A DNA stretch of 25,870 bases from positions 25,450 through 51,319 of the forward strand of contig DJFN01000199.1 of the NCBI GenBank assembly GCA_002432085.1, written 5' to 3'. Below the pieces are notes generated by a model. It did not search any database, had not been told where the DNA came from, and worked only from the letters and a program-made list of their open reading frames with translations. Positions within the stretch are counted from its first letter, which is position 1, and every line of letters starts with the position of its first letter. The position numbers and the translations under genes are program-made. The DNA comes from Flavobacteriales bacterium UBA5871 (GTDB lineage Bacteria; Bacteroidota; Bacteroidia; Flavobacteriales_D; Crocinitomicaceae). Below, piece by piece: positions 1-8,459 of this stretch.

Positions 1-1
1 C

Positions 2-1063
2 GTGATCATGGGACCTTGCGCCGGAGGTGCGGTTTACAGCCCGGCCCTCACCGACTTCATTTTCATGGTGGAAGACACCTCCTATATGTTCGTTACCGGT
101 CCGAACGTGGTGAAAACCGTTACGCACGAGGAAGTAACCAGCGAAGATCTCGGAGGCGCAAAGGCACATGCTGAAAAATCGGGTGTGACGCATTTTACGG
201 CTTCCAACGATGTGGAATGCCTTCGCAAAGTGCGCGACCTGCTCACTTTTATGCCGCAAAACGCGCTCGAATTGCCACCGCAATCCAATGTCTCGCCTTT
301 CGCCAAAGAAAAACTGAAGCGCATTACGAACATAGTTCCTGAAAACCCGAATCAGCCTTACGATATCCGTGAAGTAATCGACTGCCTGATCGATGACGAT
401 ACGTTCCGTGAAGTACACGAAGCTTTTGCCCCTAATATTGTAGTTGGCTTTGCGCGTCTCGATGGTCGTTCCATTGGTGTGATCGCCAACCAGCCGATGT
501 CAATGGCCGGCGTACTCGATATCGATTCTTCCCGCAAAGGCGCACGTTTTGTCCGTTTCTGCGACGCGTTCAACATTCCGATGCTTGTTCTGGAAGACGT
601 TCCGGGATTCCTTCCGGGAACCGACCAGGAATGGCGCGGTATCATCAGCCACGGTGCGAAGCTGCTCTACGCTTTCTCCGAAGCAACAGTTCCGCGTGTA
701 ACGGTGATTACCCGCAAAGCTTACGGTGGCGCGTTCGACGTAATGAACAGCAAGAACATCGGTGCTGATCTCAACTACGCGTGGCCGACAGCCGAAATCG
801 CCGTAATGGGTGCAAAAGGAGCTGCCGAGATCATCTTCAAGGCCGAAATCGCGAAAGCCGAAGATCCGGAAGCAAAATGGAAAGAAAAGGAAGCAGAATA
901 CGCTGAATTGTTTGCTAATCCATACCGTGCGGCAGAGCGCGGTTTCGTCGACGATGTCATCTTCCCGGAAGAAACACGTGCGAAGCTCATCAGCGCTTTC
1001 AAAATGCTGGAGAACAAATCAGAAGTACTTCCGAAGAAAAAGCACGGTAACATCCCGCTTTAA
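2..1063 (+). CDS. Acyl-CoA carboxylase beta subunit (propionyl-CoA carboxylase type), 5'-truncated
   Basis: This is the C-terminal part of a biotin-dependent carboxyltransferase beta subunit, which moves CO2 from carboxybiotin to an acyl-CoA such as propionyl-CoA in the cytoplasm. The window opens inside the gene, so the first in-frame Met is not the true start; about 350 of the usual 510-520 residues are visible. Family marks are the oxyanion-hole glycine stretch MGPCAGGAVYSPAL at the beginning, the second crotonase-like half with LVLEDVPGFLPGTDQE and RKAYGGAFDVMNSK, the PTAEIAVMGAKGAAEI segment, and the C-terminal KKHGNIPL ending typical of propionyl-CoA carboxylase beta chains. Methylmalonyl-CoA decarboxylase alpha subunits and other acyl-CoA carboxylases share these motifs, so the substrate is inferred. 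The gene ends 56 bp before the convergent recJ stop. Confidence 0.93.
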   Translation: MIMGPCAGGAVYSPALTDFIFMVEDTSYMFVTGPNVVKTVTHEEVTSEDLGGAKAHAEKSGVTHFTASNDVECLRKVRDLLTFMPQNALELPPQSNVSPFAKEKLKRITNIVPENPNQPYDIREVIDCLIDDDTFREVHEAFAPNIVVGFARLDGRSIGVIANQPMSMAGVLDIDSSRKGARFVRFCDAFNIPMLVLEDVPGFLPGTDQEWRGIISHGAKLLYAFSEATVPRVTVITRKAYGGAFDVMNSKNIGADLNYAWPTAEIAVMGAKGAAEIIFKAEIAKAEDPEAKWKEKEAEYAELFANPYRAAERGFVDDVIFPEETRAKLISAFKMLENKSEVLPKKKHGNIPL

Positions 1064-1064
1064 G

Positions 1065-1122
1065 TGGAAAATTGAAAATGTAAAATTGAGAGGTTTCCCA
1101 CTTTTACATTTTAAATTTTCAA
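1065..1122. repeat. Inverted array of 7-base units (consensus TTGAAAA) between convergent genes
   Basis: The gap between the carboxylase and recJ is built of 7-base units. Left arm: TGGAAAA (1065-1071), TTGAAAA (1072-1078), TGTAAAA (1079-1085), TTGAGAG (1086-1092). Right arm: TTTTACA (1102-1108), TTTTAAA (1109-1115), TTTTCAA (1116-1122), which read on the other strand as TGTAAAA, TTTAAAA, TTGAAAA. The arms can pair in more than one register around a roughly 10-base centre. The recJ stop codon (1121-1119 on the minus strand) lies within the outermost right unit. It could act as a bidirectional terminator, but the stem is A/T rich and no U-tract follows it, so this role is uncertain. Confidence 0.6.
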
Positions 1123-2843
1123 TTGGTTGATCGTATGTCCCGTATCTGCAATTGCAGCGTCGTGCGGTCGTTCCAGGTATTTGTTTCCAGCGTGAATGCG
1201 CAATCGAATGCACAACCCGAAGCAACGAGATCGGCTTTATCGGCCATGTTGAACCCGATTGCCGGCAAGGTAACTCCGCTGACCGGATCGAAAACATCCA
1301 GTTTCAGATGTGCTTCTTTTAAAACCCGCATCGAGCTGGCGTAGGCCGAACGTACACAGAAAACGGGTTTTACATTCCCCGGACCGAAGGGCTCCATTTC
1401 GTTCAGCATACGCATGATTCGCGGTACTTGTCCCACCGACTCGCCGGCAATGAACAGCTGGTGCAATCGGATTTCCTGATCGATCGTCAGCTCGGGTGTT
1501 TCGCATTCTTTTTCCAATCGTTCCTGCACAATGCTGTCGAACGCTTCCCGGAAGGCTTCCAGGTTTTCTAACGGCAATGTGAGTCCTGCAGCGTATTGAT
1601 GCCCGCCGAACTGCGTTAACAGGTGCTCGCAGGCCAGGATCGCTTCGTAGACGTTGAAATTATCCACCGAACGGGCAGAACCTGTGATCAGGCCTTTGCT
1701 TTCCGTTAAAACGATCGTTGGACGATAATGCGTTTCGATCAGCCTCGAAGCCACAATACCGACAACGCCTTTGTGCCATTGTCCGTTAAACACAACGGTC
1801 GATTTCCGCGATTCGAAAGCAACGTCGTCTGCGATCTGTAACAGCGCTTCTTCGGTGATCTGCGCATCGAGCAGCTTGCGCTCCTGGTTGTAGCGATCGA
1901 TTTCCAATGCAATCTCCGAAGCCGCGTCGGGATCGGTCGTCAGCAGCAGCTCGACGGCTTTCCTTCCCGTTTCCAGTCGACCGGCTGCGTTGATGCGCGG
2001 TGCAATCACAAAGACCACGTTGGAAAGATCCAGCGGCAGGGATTTCCCCGCATATTGCAGCAAGGTTTTGATTCCTGGACGCGGACCGGCGTTGAGTCGC
2101 TCCAATCCGAGTCGACATAGAACGCGGTTTTCTCCGGTAAGCGAAACGATATCGGCACCAATGGCGATAGCTACCAGATCGAGGTGCTGCAGCAGCTCAG
2201 TCATGGGTTTTTGCATCTGAGCATACAAACCTTGCAGGAGCTTGAATCCGACACCGCAGCCACACAATTCCTTGAACGGATACTGGCAGTCGTCGCGCTT
2301 GGGATCCAACACGATCGCATCCGGCAATTCAGATCCGGGCGTGTGGTGATCACACACGATTACATCGAGTCCTTTTTCTTTTGCAAAACGGATCTTTTCC
2401 ACGTCTTTGATCCCGCAATCGAGCGCAATGAGCAAACCTGCTCCCCGTTCAAGTGCCGTTTCGACGCCCGTGAACGACAAACCGTAGCCTTCTTCGTAAC
2501 GATCCGGAATGTAATAGGAAACGGTCGCGAGAGGCTTCAGAACGCTATACATCAACGAAACCGCGGAAGTGCCGTCGACATCGTAATCACCGAAAATGAA
2601 AATATGCTCACCGTTTCGTATGGCTTGTTCGAGGCGATCTACTGCGCGGTTCATGTCTTTCATCAGGAAAGGATCGTGCAATTGTTCGATGGACGGTTTG
2701 AAAAACAGGCGCGCGTCATCGGTAGAAACGATACCTCGCTGAACGAGCAGCGAAGCCATCAACGGCGCCACTTTCAGCGTGGATTCAACTTCGCGGACCT
2801 GGTCGGCAGAAGGAGCTTGTCGGATAAACCAGCGTTTTAGCAT
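1119..2843 (-). CDS. recJ: Single-stranded-DNA-specific 5'-3' exonuclease RecJ
   Basis: RecJ degrades single-stranded DNA 5' to 3' in RecF-pathway recombination, mismatch repair and stalled-fork processing in the cytoplasm. The 574-residue protein has the normal RecJ length. The DHH phosphoesterase core shows FGDYDVDGTSA (residues 84-94, metal-binding Asp86 and Asp88), LDCG (141-144) and the CDHHTPG motif (164-170). The linker contains APRINAAGRL (281-290), and the DHHA1 domain carries NGQWHKGVVGIVASRL (about 353-368) and GGHQYAAG (413-420). An OB-like C-terminal region follows. It lies 83 bp downstream of the EPS operon on the same strand, and no convincing promoter or terminator was seen in that gap, so read-through is possible. 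Its stop codon overlaps the 7-base repeat array. Confidence 0.96.
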   Translation of the reverse strand: MLKRWFIRQAPSADQVREVESTLKVAPLMASLLVQRGIVSTDDARLFFKPSIEQLHDPFLMKDMNRAVDRLEQAIRNGEHIFIFGDYDVDGTSAVSLMYSVLKPLATVSYYIPDRYEEGYGLSFTGVETALERGAGLLIALDCGIKDVEKIRFAKEKGLDVIVCDHHTPGSELPDAIVLDPKRDDCQYPFKELCGCGVGFKLLQGLYAQMQKPMTELLQHLDLVAIAIGADIVSLTGENRVLCRLGLERLNAGPRPGIKTLLQYAGKSLPLDLSNVVFVIAPRINAAGRLETGRKAVELLLTTDPDAASEIALEIDRYNQERKLLDAQITEEALLQIADDVAFESRKSTVVFNGQWHKGVVGIVASRLIETHYRPTIVLTESKGLITGSARSVDNFNVYEAILACEHLLTQFGGHQYAAGLTLPLENLEAFREAFDSIVQERLEKECETPELTIDQEIRLHQLFIAGESVGQVPRIMRMLNEMEPFGPGNVKPVFCVRSAYASSMRVLKEAHLKLDVFDPVSGVTLPAIGFNMADKADLVASGCAFDCAFTLETNTWNDRTTLQLQIRDIRSTN

Positions 2844-2926
2844 GCAAAGGCTTTTCCATTTAAGTTAGGAAAAAAGTTCGTCTGTTTTTTGAATTGTGAA
2901 AAGAAGATTTCGAAAAATACCGAAGC

Positions 2927-5302
2927 TTAACGCATGCCTATCAGGCGTTTCCACCACTTGCGCTTGCCGCTATGATCGCCGTAGCCATAGCTGTAATAAT
3001 ACGTCCCACCGGTTTTCTTGACGGCATTCAGCAAAATGTACATATTCTTGAGCTTCTCTTGATTTTTGAGCTCTACAATACGCTCGCGGAAGCGCTTGTC
3101 GACTTTGCCAGAACGGATCAGGTACAGCGTAGCGTCTACGAAACGGTTGGTTGTAATGGTATCTACCACCAGTCCCACCGGCGCGTTGTCCATTATGATG
3201 TAATCGTATTCTTTCTTCAGATCGGCTATCAGCTCATCCAGTCGCGCGCTGAGCAGCAATTCGCTCGGATTCGGTGGGATATCGCCTGCAAAGATCACAT
3301 CGATGGATTGGTTCGTCATGGATGCTTTGACGATGAGGTCCTGCTTCGTCAAGGATTCGTTGACGAGGTAATTGGAAAGTCCTTGTTGCGGCTCGAGCTC
3401 CAAGAGCTCACTCAGACGCGGCTTGCGGAGATCGAGTCCCATCAGCAGCACTTTTTTCCCGATCGCAGCATAAATAAATGCCAGATTCACAGACGTGGAA
3501 GATTTTCCTTCACCACTGATGCTCGACGTAATACTGATCACTTTCGCTCCGTCCTGATGAGATGGCAATACGAACGATAAGTTAGCGCGCAATACGCGGA
3601 AAGCCTCGGCAATCCCTGAATGCGGATGCTCGAGCACTTTCAGCTCTTCGGTTTTCTTTGTTTCGGGAATATCGCCCAGTACAGATAAGCCACTATCTTG
3701 TAAATCTTCGCGGGAAGTGATCTTATTGTTGAAAAGATTACGCAGGTATATAGCAGCTATCGGTATGAACAAACCAATGATTAATGCAATTAAGTAAATA
3801 ACCTTTTTCTTTGGGGAAATAGGCAAACCGGAGCTGTAAGCCGTATCGATAACTCGCGAGTTAGCCACCGTTGCAGCCAGTGAAATCTCATTCTGTTCCC
3901 GTTTTTGCAGGAGAAAGAGATAGAGACTTTCCTTGATCTGCTGCTGGCGGAGGATATCGCGGTACTCGCGCTCGAATTGCGGGATAGATGAAATTTTCGA
4001 CTGGTATATCGCCTCTTCGCTCTTTAATTTACGAAGCTGAAGCTGCAGTGAACTGCGCATATTGCGCAAGCTTGCATTCAATGACGAGCGTAAACCTGCG
4101 AGCTGCGATTCGATGCGCGCAACGCCAGGATGTTTGTCACCACTGCTTTCACGCAGACGATTACGCTCCAATACAAGACTGTTATATTGTGCGATCGTCT
4201 GGCCAACCGATTCGTCTTTAAAACCCATATTTGCCGGAAGCAGCTGGTCGTAACCGTTCTGCTCATTGATCACTTCGTTCATGAATTCGGCCAGGTTCAT
4301 TTCGATACTGGTTTCTACGACTTTCTTCTCAATATCGCTTTCCTTTCCAAGATAGGTGGCAGCGTCGGAAGTTACATCTACGAGATGATGTTCCGATTTA
4401 TAATCCTCGCCTTGCTTTTCAACGTCAGATAACTCGGCGGCAATGAATTTCATGCGATCATTGATAAATGCTGTAGTATTACGTACTACCTCATTTCTGC
4501 TACTAATGGCATTTTCCTGGTGAACGGCAATAATCTTATTAAGAATGGCATTGTTCTTCTGCACATTATGTCCTTCAATACGCAGCTCAAGAATATTGGC
4601 TTCTTTGCTGGCGGGCTCAACCTTAAGCTTATTTTGTAGTTCGCCGGCAACATTTACTACCCGGCTTAAAGTGATACGAACCGATTTTCCTATCCATTTC
4701 GAACTGAAAATTGCCGATTTTTCGACAATTATCTTACCGATCGGTGTGGCCAGCACCGCTCCATAGCTAATCTTCTTTCCTTTGATCCCAATACCTTCGG
4801 TGACGTGGTAGAGCCTTTCACTTTCCAACAATATATCGAAGGAATAGGACTTATCATAGAGCAGGCTATCGGGACGAACGGAACGAATATGGACCGGGTT
4901 ATTTTCGTAAAGCTCCGATCGCACCAATCCGGTTTTTGTGCCCAGGTTTTCGTATTTCCAGTTCAGCTCAAGGTCGCGTACTACGCGTTCCATCAACGAA
5001 CGAGACTTGAATAATTCGATTTCATCTTCAAGTACTCCACCTCCTGATGCAAGACCTAAATCCTGAAGCATTCCCAATTCATCCGAATCAATGCCTTTGT
5101 TCTCCTGTTCAATCAGAATGGAAGCCACACTTTCGTAGCGCGGAGAAGCATAGCGGGCATAAAACCAAGCAATTACCAAGCAGATAATGACCGATACTAC
5201 CAGCCAGCGCCAGTGTACAAAGTACTTTTCTGCCAGCTCTCTAAGCGAAACGGATTTCTCTTCTGTATCATTCGAGCGAAAAATCTGACCTTCTTTGTTC
5301 AT
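2927..5302 (-). CDS. wzc: Wzc-like polysaccharide co-polymerase fused to BY-family tyrosine autokinase
   Basis: This inner-membrane protein controls chain length and export of the polysaccharide, with a cytoplasmic tyrosine autokinase. The 791 residues contain a Wzz-type N-terminal region with a membrane helix at about 32-51, a long periplasmic part with coiled-coil character (about 270-470), and a second membrane helix at about 500-521. The kinase domain follows, with the oligomerisation motif EAFRVLRAN (566-574), Walker A SISGEGKSS (594-602, Lys600), Walker A' VLLMGLDLRKP (618-628) and Walker B YIIMDNAPVG (701-710). The tail has a tyrosine cluster YYYSYGYG (768-775), the expected autophosphorylation site, followed by a basic end. 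Its start overlaps the wza stop by one base (TAATG), suggesting translational coupling. It is the last EPS gene. No tyrosine phosphatase gene is visible in the window. Confidence 0.94.
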   Translation of the reverse strand: MNKEGQIFRSNDTEEKSVSLRELAEKYFVHWRWLVVSVIICLVIAWFYARYASPRYESVASILIEQENKGIDSDELGMLQDLGLASGGGVLEDEIELFKSRSLMERVVRDLELNWKYENLGTKTGLVRSELYENNPVHIRSVRPDSLLYDKSYSFDILLESERLYHVTEGIGIKGKKISYGAVLATPIGKIIVEKSAIFSSKWIGKSVRITLSRVVNVAGELQNKLKVEPASKEANILELRIEGHNVQKNNAILNKIIAVHQENAISSRNEVVRNTTAFINDRMKFIAAELSDVEKQGEDYKSEHHLVDVTSDAATYLGKESDIEKKVVETSIEMNLAEFMNEVINEQNGYDQLLPANMGFKDESVGQTIAQYNSLVLERNRLRESSGDKHPGVARIESQLAGLRSSLNASLRNMRSSLQLQLRKLKSEEAIYQSKISSIPQFEREYRDILRQQQIKESLYLFLLQKREQNEISLAATVANSRVIDTAYSSGLPISPKKKVIYLIALIIGLFIPIAAIYLRNLFNNKITSREDLQDSGLSVLGDIPETKKTEELKVLEHPHSGIAEAFRVLRANLSFVLPSHQDGAKVISITSSISGEGKSSTSVNLAFIYAAIGKKVLLMGLDLRKPRLSELLELEPQQGLSNYLVNESLTKQDLIVKASMTNQSIDVIFAGDIPPNPSELLLSARLDELIADLKKEYDYIIMDNAPVGLVVDTITTNRFVDATLYLIRSGKVDKRFRERIVELKNQEKLKNMYILLNAVKKTGGTYYYSYGYGDHSGKRKWWKRLIGMR

Positions 5303-6084
5303 TATCGGACAATTAGAGCGATGGTGGTAACGATTAAAGACGTGAGTGAAATGAAAATTCCACCGGTAGTTCGCCAGATAGTACCTTCTGATCTTGCCGC
5401 GGCATTGGGCTCTACATAAACCACATCATTCTGTTCCAGGTAATACGCCGGGGAATTGAAGACTTCATTCGAAGTCAGATCTACGCGATATTCCGTTTTC
5501 ACTCCGTTCGAATCACGGATTACCAATATATTATTACGAACGCCCGTCATGCGAAGATCGCCGGCAAGGCCAATAGCTTCCAGCAACGTAATGCGCTCGT
5601 TGGGTATTTTGAATGTGCCAGGAGTTCTAACATCGCCCAGCACGGTTACTTTAAAATTCTGGATCTGAATTAGAACGGTTGGGTTTTTCAACTGTCCCTC
5701 CAATTTTTGCTTGATCTCTGACTCGACTTGCATACGATCCTTGCCTGCAACTATCATCGTGCCTAATATCGGTAGAGTGATCTCTCCCTTGGAATTCACT
5801 AAGTAACCATAAGGTGCTGGGTTACCGTTTTGATACCCCTGATTGAAACTAGGGTTTGGTGGTAAATTATATACAGCAGCTGCTTCCGGATCTTCAGCCG
5901 TAATAACAACCGAAAGAAAGTCATCTACCTTGAATCTGGGAGTAAACCCCGACTGTGCTGCAATCGCAGTTGTATCCTGTTCTTCAGGTTGAAAATAGAC
6001 AGTCTTCTCGGCCGTTCGGCAGGAAACGACCATAAGAGAAAGGAAACTAACGGCTGTAATAAACGAGAGACAAGATTTAAACAT
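5302..6084 (-). CDS. wza: Outer-membrane polysaccharide export lipoprotein (OPX/Wza family)
   Basis: This is a periplasmic/outer-membrane export component that works with the Wzc-like protein encoded next to it. The 260-residue protein begins with a lipoprotein signal peptide ending at VVSC (residues 19-22, lipidated Cys22). A polysaccharide export domain follows (about 52-150, including FKVDDFLSVVI and YLVNSKGEITLPILG), then an SLBB-like domain (about 150-235, with VTVLGDVRTPGTFKIP). A C-terminal hydrophobic segment, IFISLTSLIVTTIALIV, comes last. It is shorter than E. coli Wza (about 380 residues), as is common for Bacteroidetes OPX proteins, so it may not form a full Wza-type pore. It is coupled to wzc through TAATG. 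A candidate -7 element lies just upstream. Confidence 0.92.
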   Translation of the reverse strand: MFKSCLSFITAVSFLSLMVVSCRTAEKTVYFQPEEQDTTAIAAQSGFTPRFKVDDFLSVVITAEDPEAAAVYNLPPNPSFNQGYQNGNPAPYGYLVNSKGEITLPILGTMIVAGKDRMQVESEIKQKLEGQLKNPTVLIQIQNFKVTVLGDVRTPGTFKIPNERITLLEAIGLAGDLRMTGVRNNILVIRDSNGVKTEYRVDLTSNEVFNSPAYYLEQNDVVYVEPNAAARSEGTIWRTTGGIFISLTSLIVTTIALIVR

Positions 6085-6108
6085 CCTGTTGAATTAAAAA
6101 GATCACTG

Positions 6109-6116
6109 CAAATATA
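6109..6116 (-). promoter_or_regulatory. Candidate internal -7 promoter element upstream of wza
   Basis: On the minus strand this reads TATATTTG, matching the Bacteroidetes -7 consensus TAnnTTTG, 24 bases upstream of the wza ATG. No clear -33 TTTG was found at the expected distance, and the match could be chance in A/T-rich DNA. If real, it would allow separate expression of the wza-wzc export pair. Confidence 0.25.
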
Positions 6117-6124
6117 TTAAAACG

Positions 6125-7300
6125 CTACGACTGGTATTCCTCGTGCTGGTAACGCTCCACAGCTTGTACGGATTTAATGCGATGAAGTTTCATCGAATTT
6201 CTGCGCTGACGCATAATCGATCTGCGAATATTCCGAGAGGAAATGAACTGTCTCAGCTTATAGAGGTAGATAGTGGCCGAAAGAACCAGTAGCGCTATGA
6301 CCGAAAGCGTCACATAACTGTTAGATGTCTTCATGATCATAGAAATGATCGCAACACAAACGATATTTGCAATGGCGATGGAGAAGCTCGCTCTTCGATG
6401 TGAAATGCGGTAAGCGTCTACCAAAATATGATGCAGGTGAGTTCTGTCAGGCGAGAACGGATTACGGCCTCTCATGATACGAAGCGTGAATACGCGGGCC
6501 GTATCGAACAGCGGAATGATCAGGAAAGAAACCAGTACGATCGGAATATCAATCGCGTTAAAAGGCAATCTATTCAGCGACTCCGTATCCAGCGCGAGGA
6601 AGCGAACGGACATCACCGCCAGCATAAAGCCGATCAACATCGAGCCGGTATCACCCATGAAGATCTTATTTTTCGCCGAAAGATTAAAATAGAGGAATCC
6701 TGTCAGAATACCTACCATAACGACTGCTGTAAGGCCGAAGAAATAACGTTCAGCGAAGAAGAATACAACCGCAAATCCCGAAAACGCCACAATGCCGACC
6801 GAAGCGGCCAGTCCGTCGATGCCATCGATGAGATTATACGCATTGATTATCGCCAGCATTAGGAACAATCCGATTCCGACGCCAACCCATTGCGGAATGG
6901 CTTCCACTCCGAAAAAACCATGAAAGGTGTTGATCTCAAAAGTCGTATTCACCAGGATGAAAAGACAGGCCGCAATTTGTCCGATCAATTTCGTTGTCGG
7001 CGCCAGCACGACGAGGTCGTCCTTCAAGCCTAAAAAGAAAAGGACAGTCAAGGCGGGGAACAGACTTACAGTCGTGTTGTACGTATCGTATGTATAATTG
7101 AAATAGAACGAAAGAATCAGGATAATGAAGAAAGCCATTCCACCCAGGCTGGGTGTTGCCTGCTTGTGTGAGCTGCGTTCATTGGGTTTATCCATCAGCT
7201 TTTTGAATCGGACAATCGCAATGATCTTCGGCACTAGATAAACCGTACCTATAATAGATACAAGGAGGGCTGCTATTGTCTGAATAATGATTGGCTGCAT
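6125..7300 (-). CDS. wecA: WecA-like undecaprenyl-phosphate N-acetylhexosamine-1-phosphate transferase
   Basis: This polytopic inner-membrane enzyme of the MraY/WecA family starts the repeat unit by moving a HexNAc-1-phosphate from its UDP-sugar onto undecaprenyl phosphate on the cytoplasmic face. The 391-residue protein has about ten hydrophobic segments and the family motifs: the SSHKQATPSLGG region (43-54), the LKDDLV aspartate pair (Asp94/Asp95), NLIDGIDGLA (156-165), FMGDTGSMLIG (214-224) and the basic DRTHLHH loop (285-291), equivalent to the HIHH nucleotide-binding motif of WecA. That loop favours a UDP-HexNAc substrate over UDP-MurNAc-pentapeptide. The C-terminus is basic and cytoplasmic. 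Being the only initiating transferase in the cluster, it most likely defines the first sugar (GlcNAc by analogy). Confidence 0.92.
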   Translation of the reverse strand: MQPIIIQTIAALLVSIIGTVYLVPKIIAIVRFKKLMDKPNERSSHKQATPSLGGMAFFIILILSFYFNYTYDTYNTTVSLFPALTVLFFLGLKDDLVVLAPTTKLIGQIAACLFILVNTTFEINTFHGFFGVEAIPQWVGVGIGLFLMLAIINAYNLIDGIDGLAASVGIVAFSGFAVVFFFAERYFFGLTAVVMVGILTGFLYFNLSAKNKIFMGDTGSMLIGFMLAVMSVRFLALDTESLNRLPFNAIDIPIVLVSFLIIPLFDTARVFTLRIMRGRNPFSPDRTHLHHILVDAYRISHRRASFSIAIANIVCVAIISMIMKTSNSYVTLSVIALLVLSATIYLYKLRQFISSRNIRRSIMRQRRNSMKLHRIKSVQAVERYQHEEYQS

Positions 7301-7370
7301 CTTCTGTTATTGCGGGATATTTAGGGAAGTTACTAAAACGGTGGTTGACTATTGTTTGCTTGTATATTTT

Positions 7371-8459
7371 TTAGTTCAAATATTTTAAATTTTTAACGAT
7401 CCGTTCGGCTGCAAGGCCATCCCAAAGTGGTGGAATGGAACCTGTTTTCCAATTTCCGGAGAAGCATTTTTGCAGAGCACCGGCAATGGCTTTCGGATCT
7501 GTTCCGATCAGCTCATTGGTTCCCATCGTAACTGTTTCAGGACGCTCGGTGGTATTGCGAAGCGTAATACAAGGCACTTTCATAACGGTTGTTTCTTCTG
7601 TAATCCCACCGGAATCAGTAATTACCAGCTTAGCGCTCTTAACTAAATAATTGAACTCCAGGTAGCTCATAGGGTCGACCATATGTAGACGTGAATGACT
7701 AATGCCAAGTTGCGCGATCATTTTTGCTGTTCGCGGATGTACCGGGAAGATCACAGGACAGTCGGTGGAATGGTTCATTATTTCGTCCATTAAACCTTTC
7801 AGCTTCGATTCTTCATCTACGTTGGAAGGACGGTGCAAAGTTAACACAATGTATGACTTATCCTGAAGTTGCAGCTCATTCCAGATAGCCGGCTGCTGAA
7901 AACGCGGCATTTGCTTCAACAGCGTGTCGATCATCGTGTTACCAACAAAGAAAATCTGTTCTTCTTTCACTCCGGCTTTTCTTAAGTTTTCATTCGCAAC
8001 TTCTGAAGTAGTAAAGAAATAATCGGTGATGGCATCTGTTACCAGTCGATTGATCTCTTCCGGCATTCCCCAATCATTGGAGCGAATGCCGCCTTCAACG
8101 TGTGCGACCTTCGTTTTCAACTTCTGTGCCACAATTGCGCAAGCCATAGTAGATGTTACATCTCCAACCACAAGAACCATATCTGTTGGATTTTCAATCA
8201 AATATGCTTCGAAGCGCACCATAATGGCCGCTGTTTGTTCGGCCTGTGTTCCTCCACCTGCTTCGAGGTTAGCATCCGGCGCAGGAATTCCAAGCTGTTC
8301 AAAGAACTGGCCCGACATTTTCTCATCGTAATGCTGACCGGTATGTACCAGGCTGTAGGACAAATTGTGGCCTTCTTCTGCAGCTTTATCCAGCGCATGA
8401 ATAATCGGTGCTATTTTCATGAAATTGGGCCGTGCACCGGCAATCAACGTGATATGCAT
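7371..8459 (-). CDS. wecB: UDP-N-acetylglucosamine 2-epimerase, non-hydrolysing (WecB)
   Basis: It interconverts UDP-GlcNAc and UDP-ManNAc in the cytoplasm. An open frame extends to 8552, but I place the start at the ATG at 8459 because the protein then begins MHITLIAGARPNFMK, as the family does, and the ATG overlaps the stop of the upstream gene (TAATG). The resulting 362 residues match the usual 360-390. Motifs in order: GARPNFMK, HTGQHYD, VVGDVTST, HVEGGIRS, PEEINR, LTLHRPSNV, PVHPRT, TDSGGITEE and the NTTERPETV loop, covering the UDP-binding and catalytic residues of the GT-B-like fold. With the adjacent WecG/TagA-type transferase it should supply and transfer ManNAc. No UDP-ManNAc dehydrogenase (WecC) is seen in the window. 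Confidence 0.96.
   Translation of the reverse strand: MHITLIAGARPNFMKIAPIIHALDKAAEEGHNLSYSLVHTGQHYDEKMSGQFFEQLGIPAPDANLEAGGGTQAEQTAAIMVRFEAYLIENPTDMVLVVGDVTSTMACAIVAQKLKTKVAHVEGGIRSNDWGMPEEINRLVTDAITDYFFTTSEVANENLRKAGVKEEQIFFVGNTMIDTLLKQMPRFQQPAIWNELQLQDKSYIVLTLHRPSNVDEESKLKGLMDEIMNHSTDCPVIFPVHPRTAKMIAQLGISHSRLHMVDPMSYLEFNYLVKSAKLVITDSGGITEETTVMKVPCITLRNTTERPETVTMGTNELIGTDPKAIAGALQKCFSGNWKTGSIPPLWDGLAAERIVKNLKYLN

Noticed and set aside
2184..2840. Long open frame (218 codons) on + opposite recJ
   Set aside because: It is antisense to a well-supported recJ with all family motifs; the translation has no recognisable domain and no upstream signals.
2972..3580. Open frame of 202 codons on + opposite wzc
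   Set aside because: It lies fully within the kinase domain of wzc, and the translation shows no family features.
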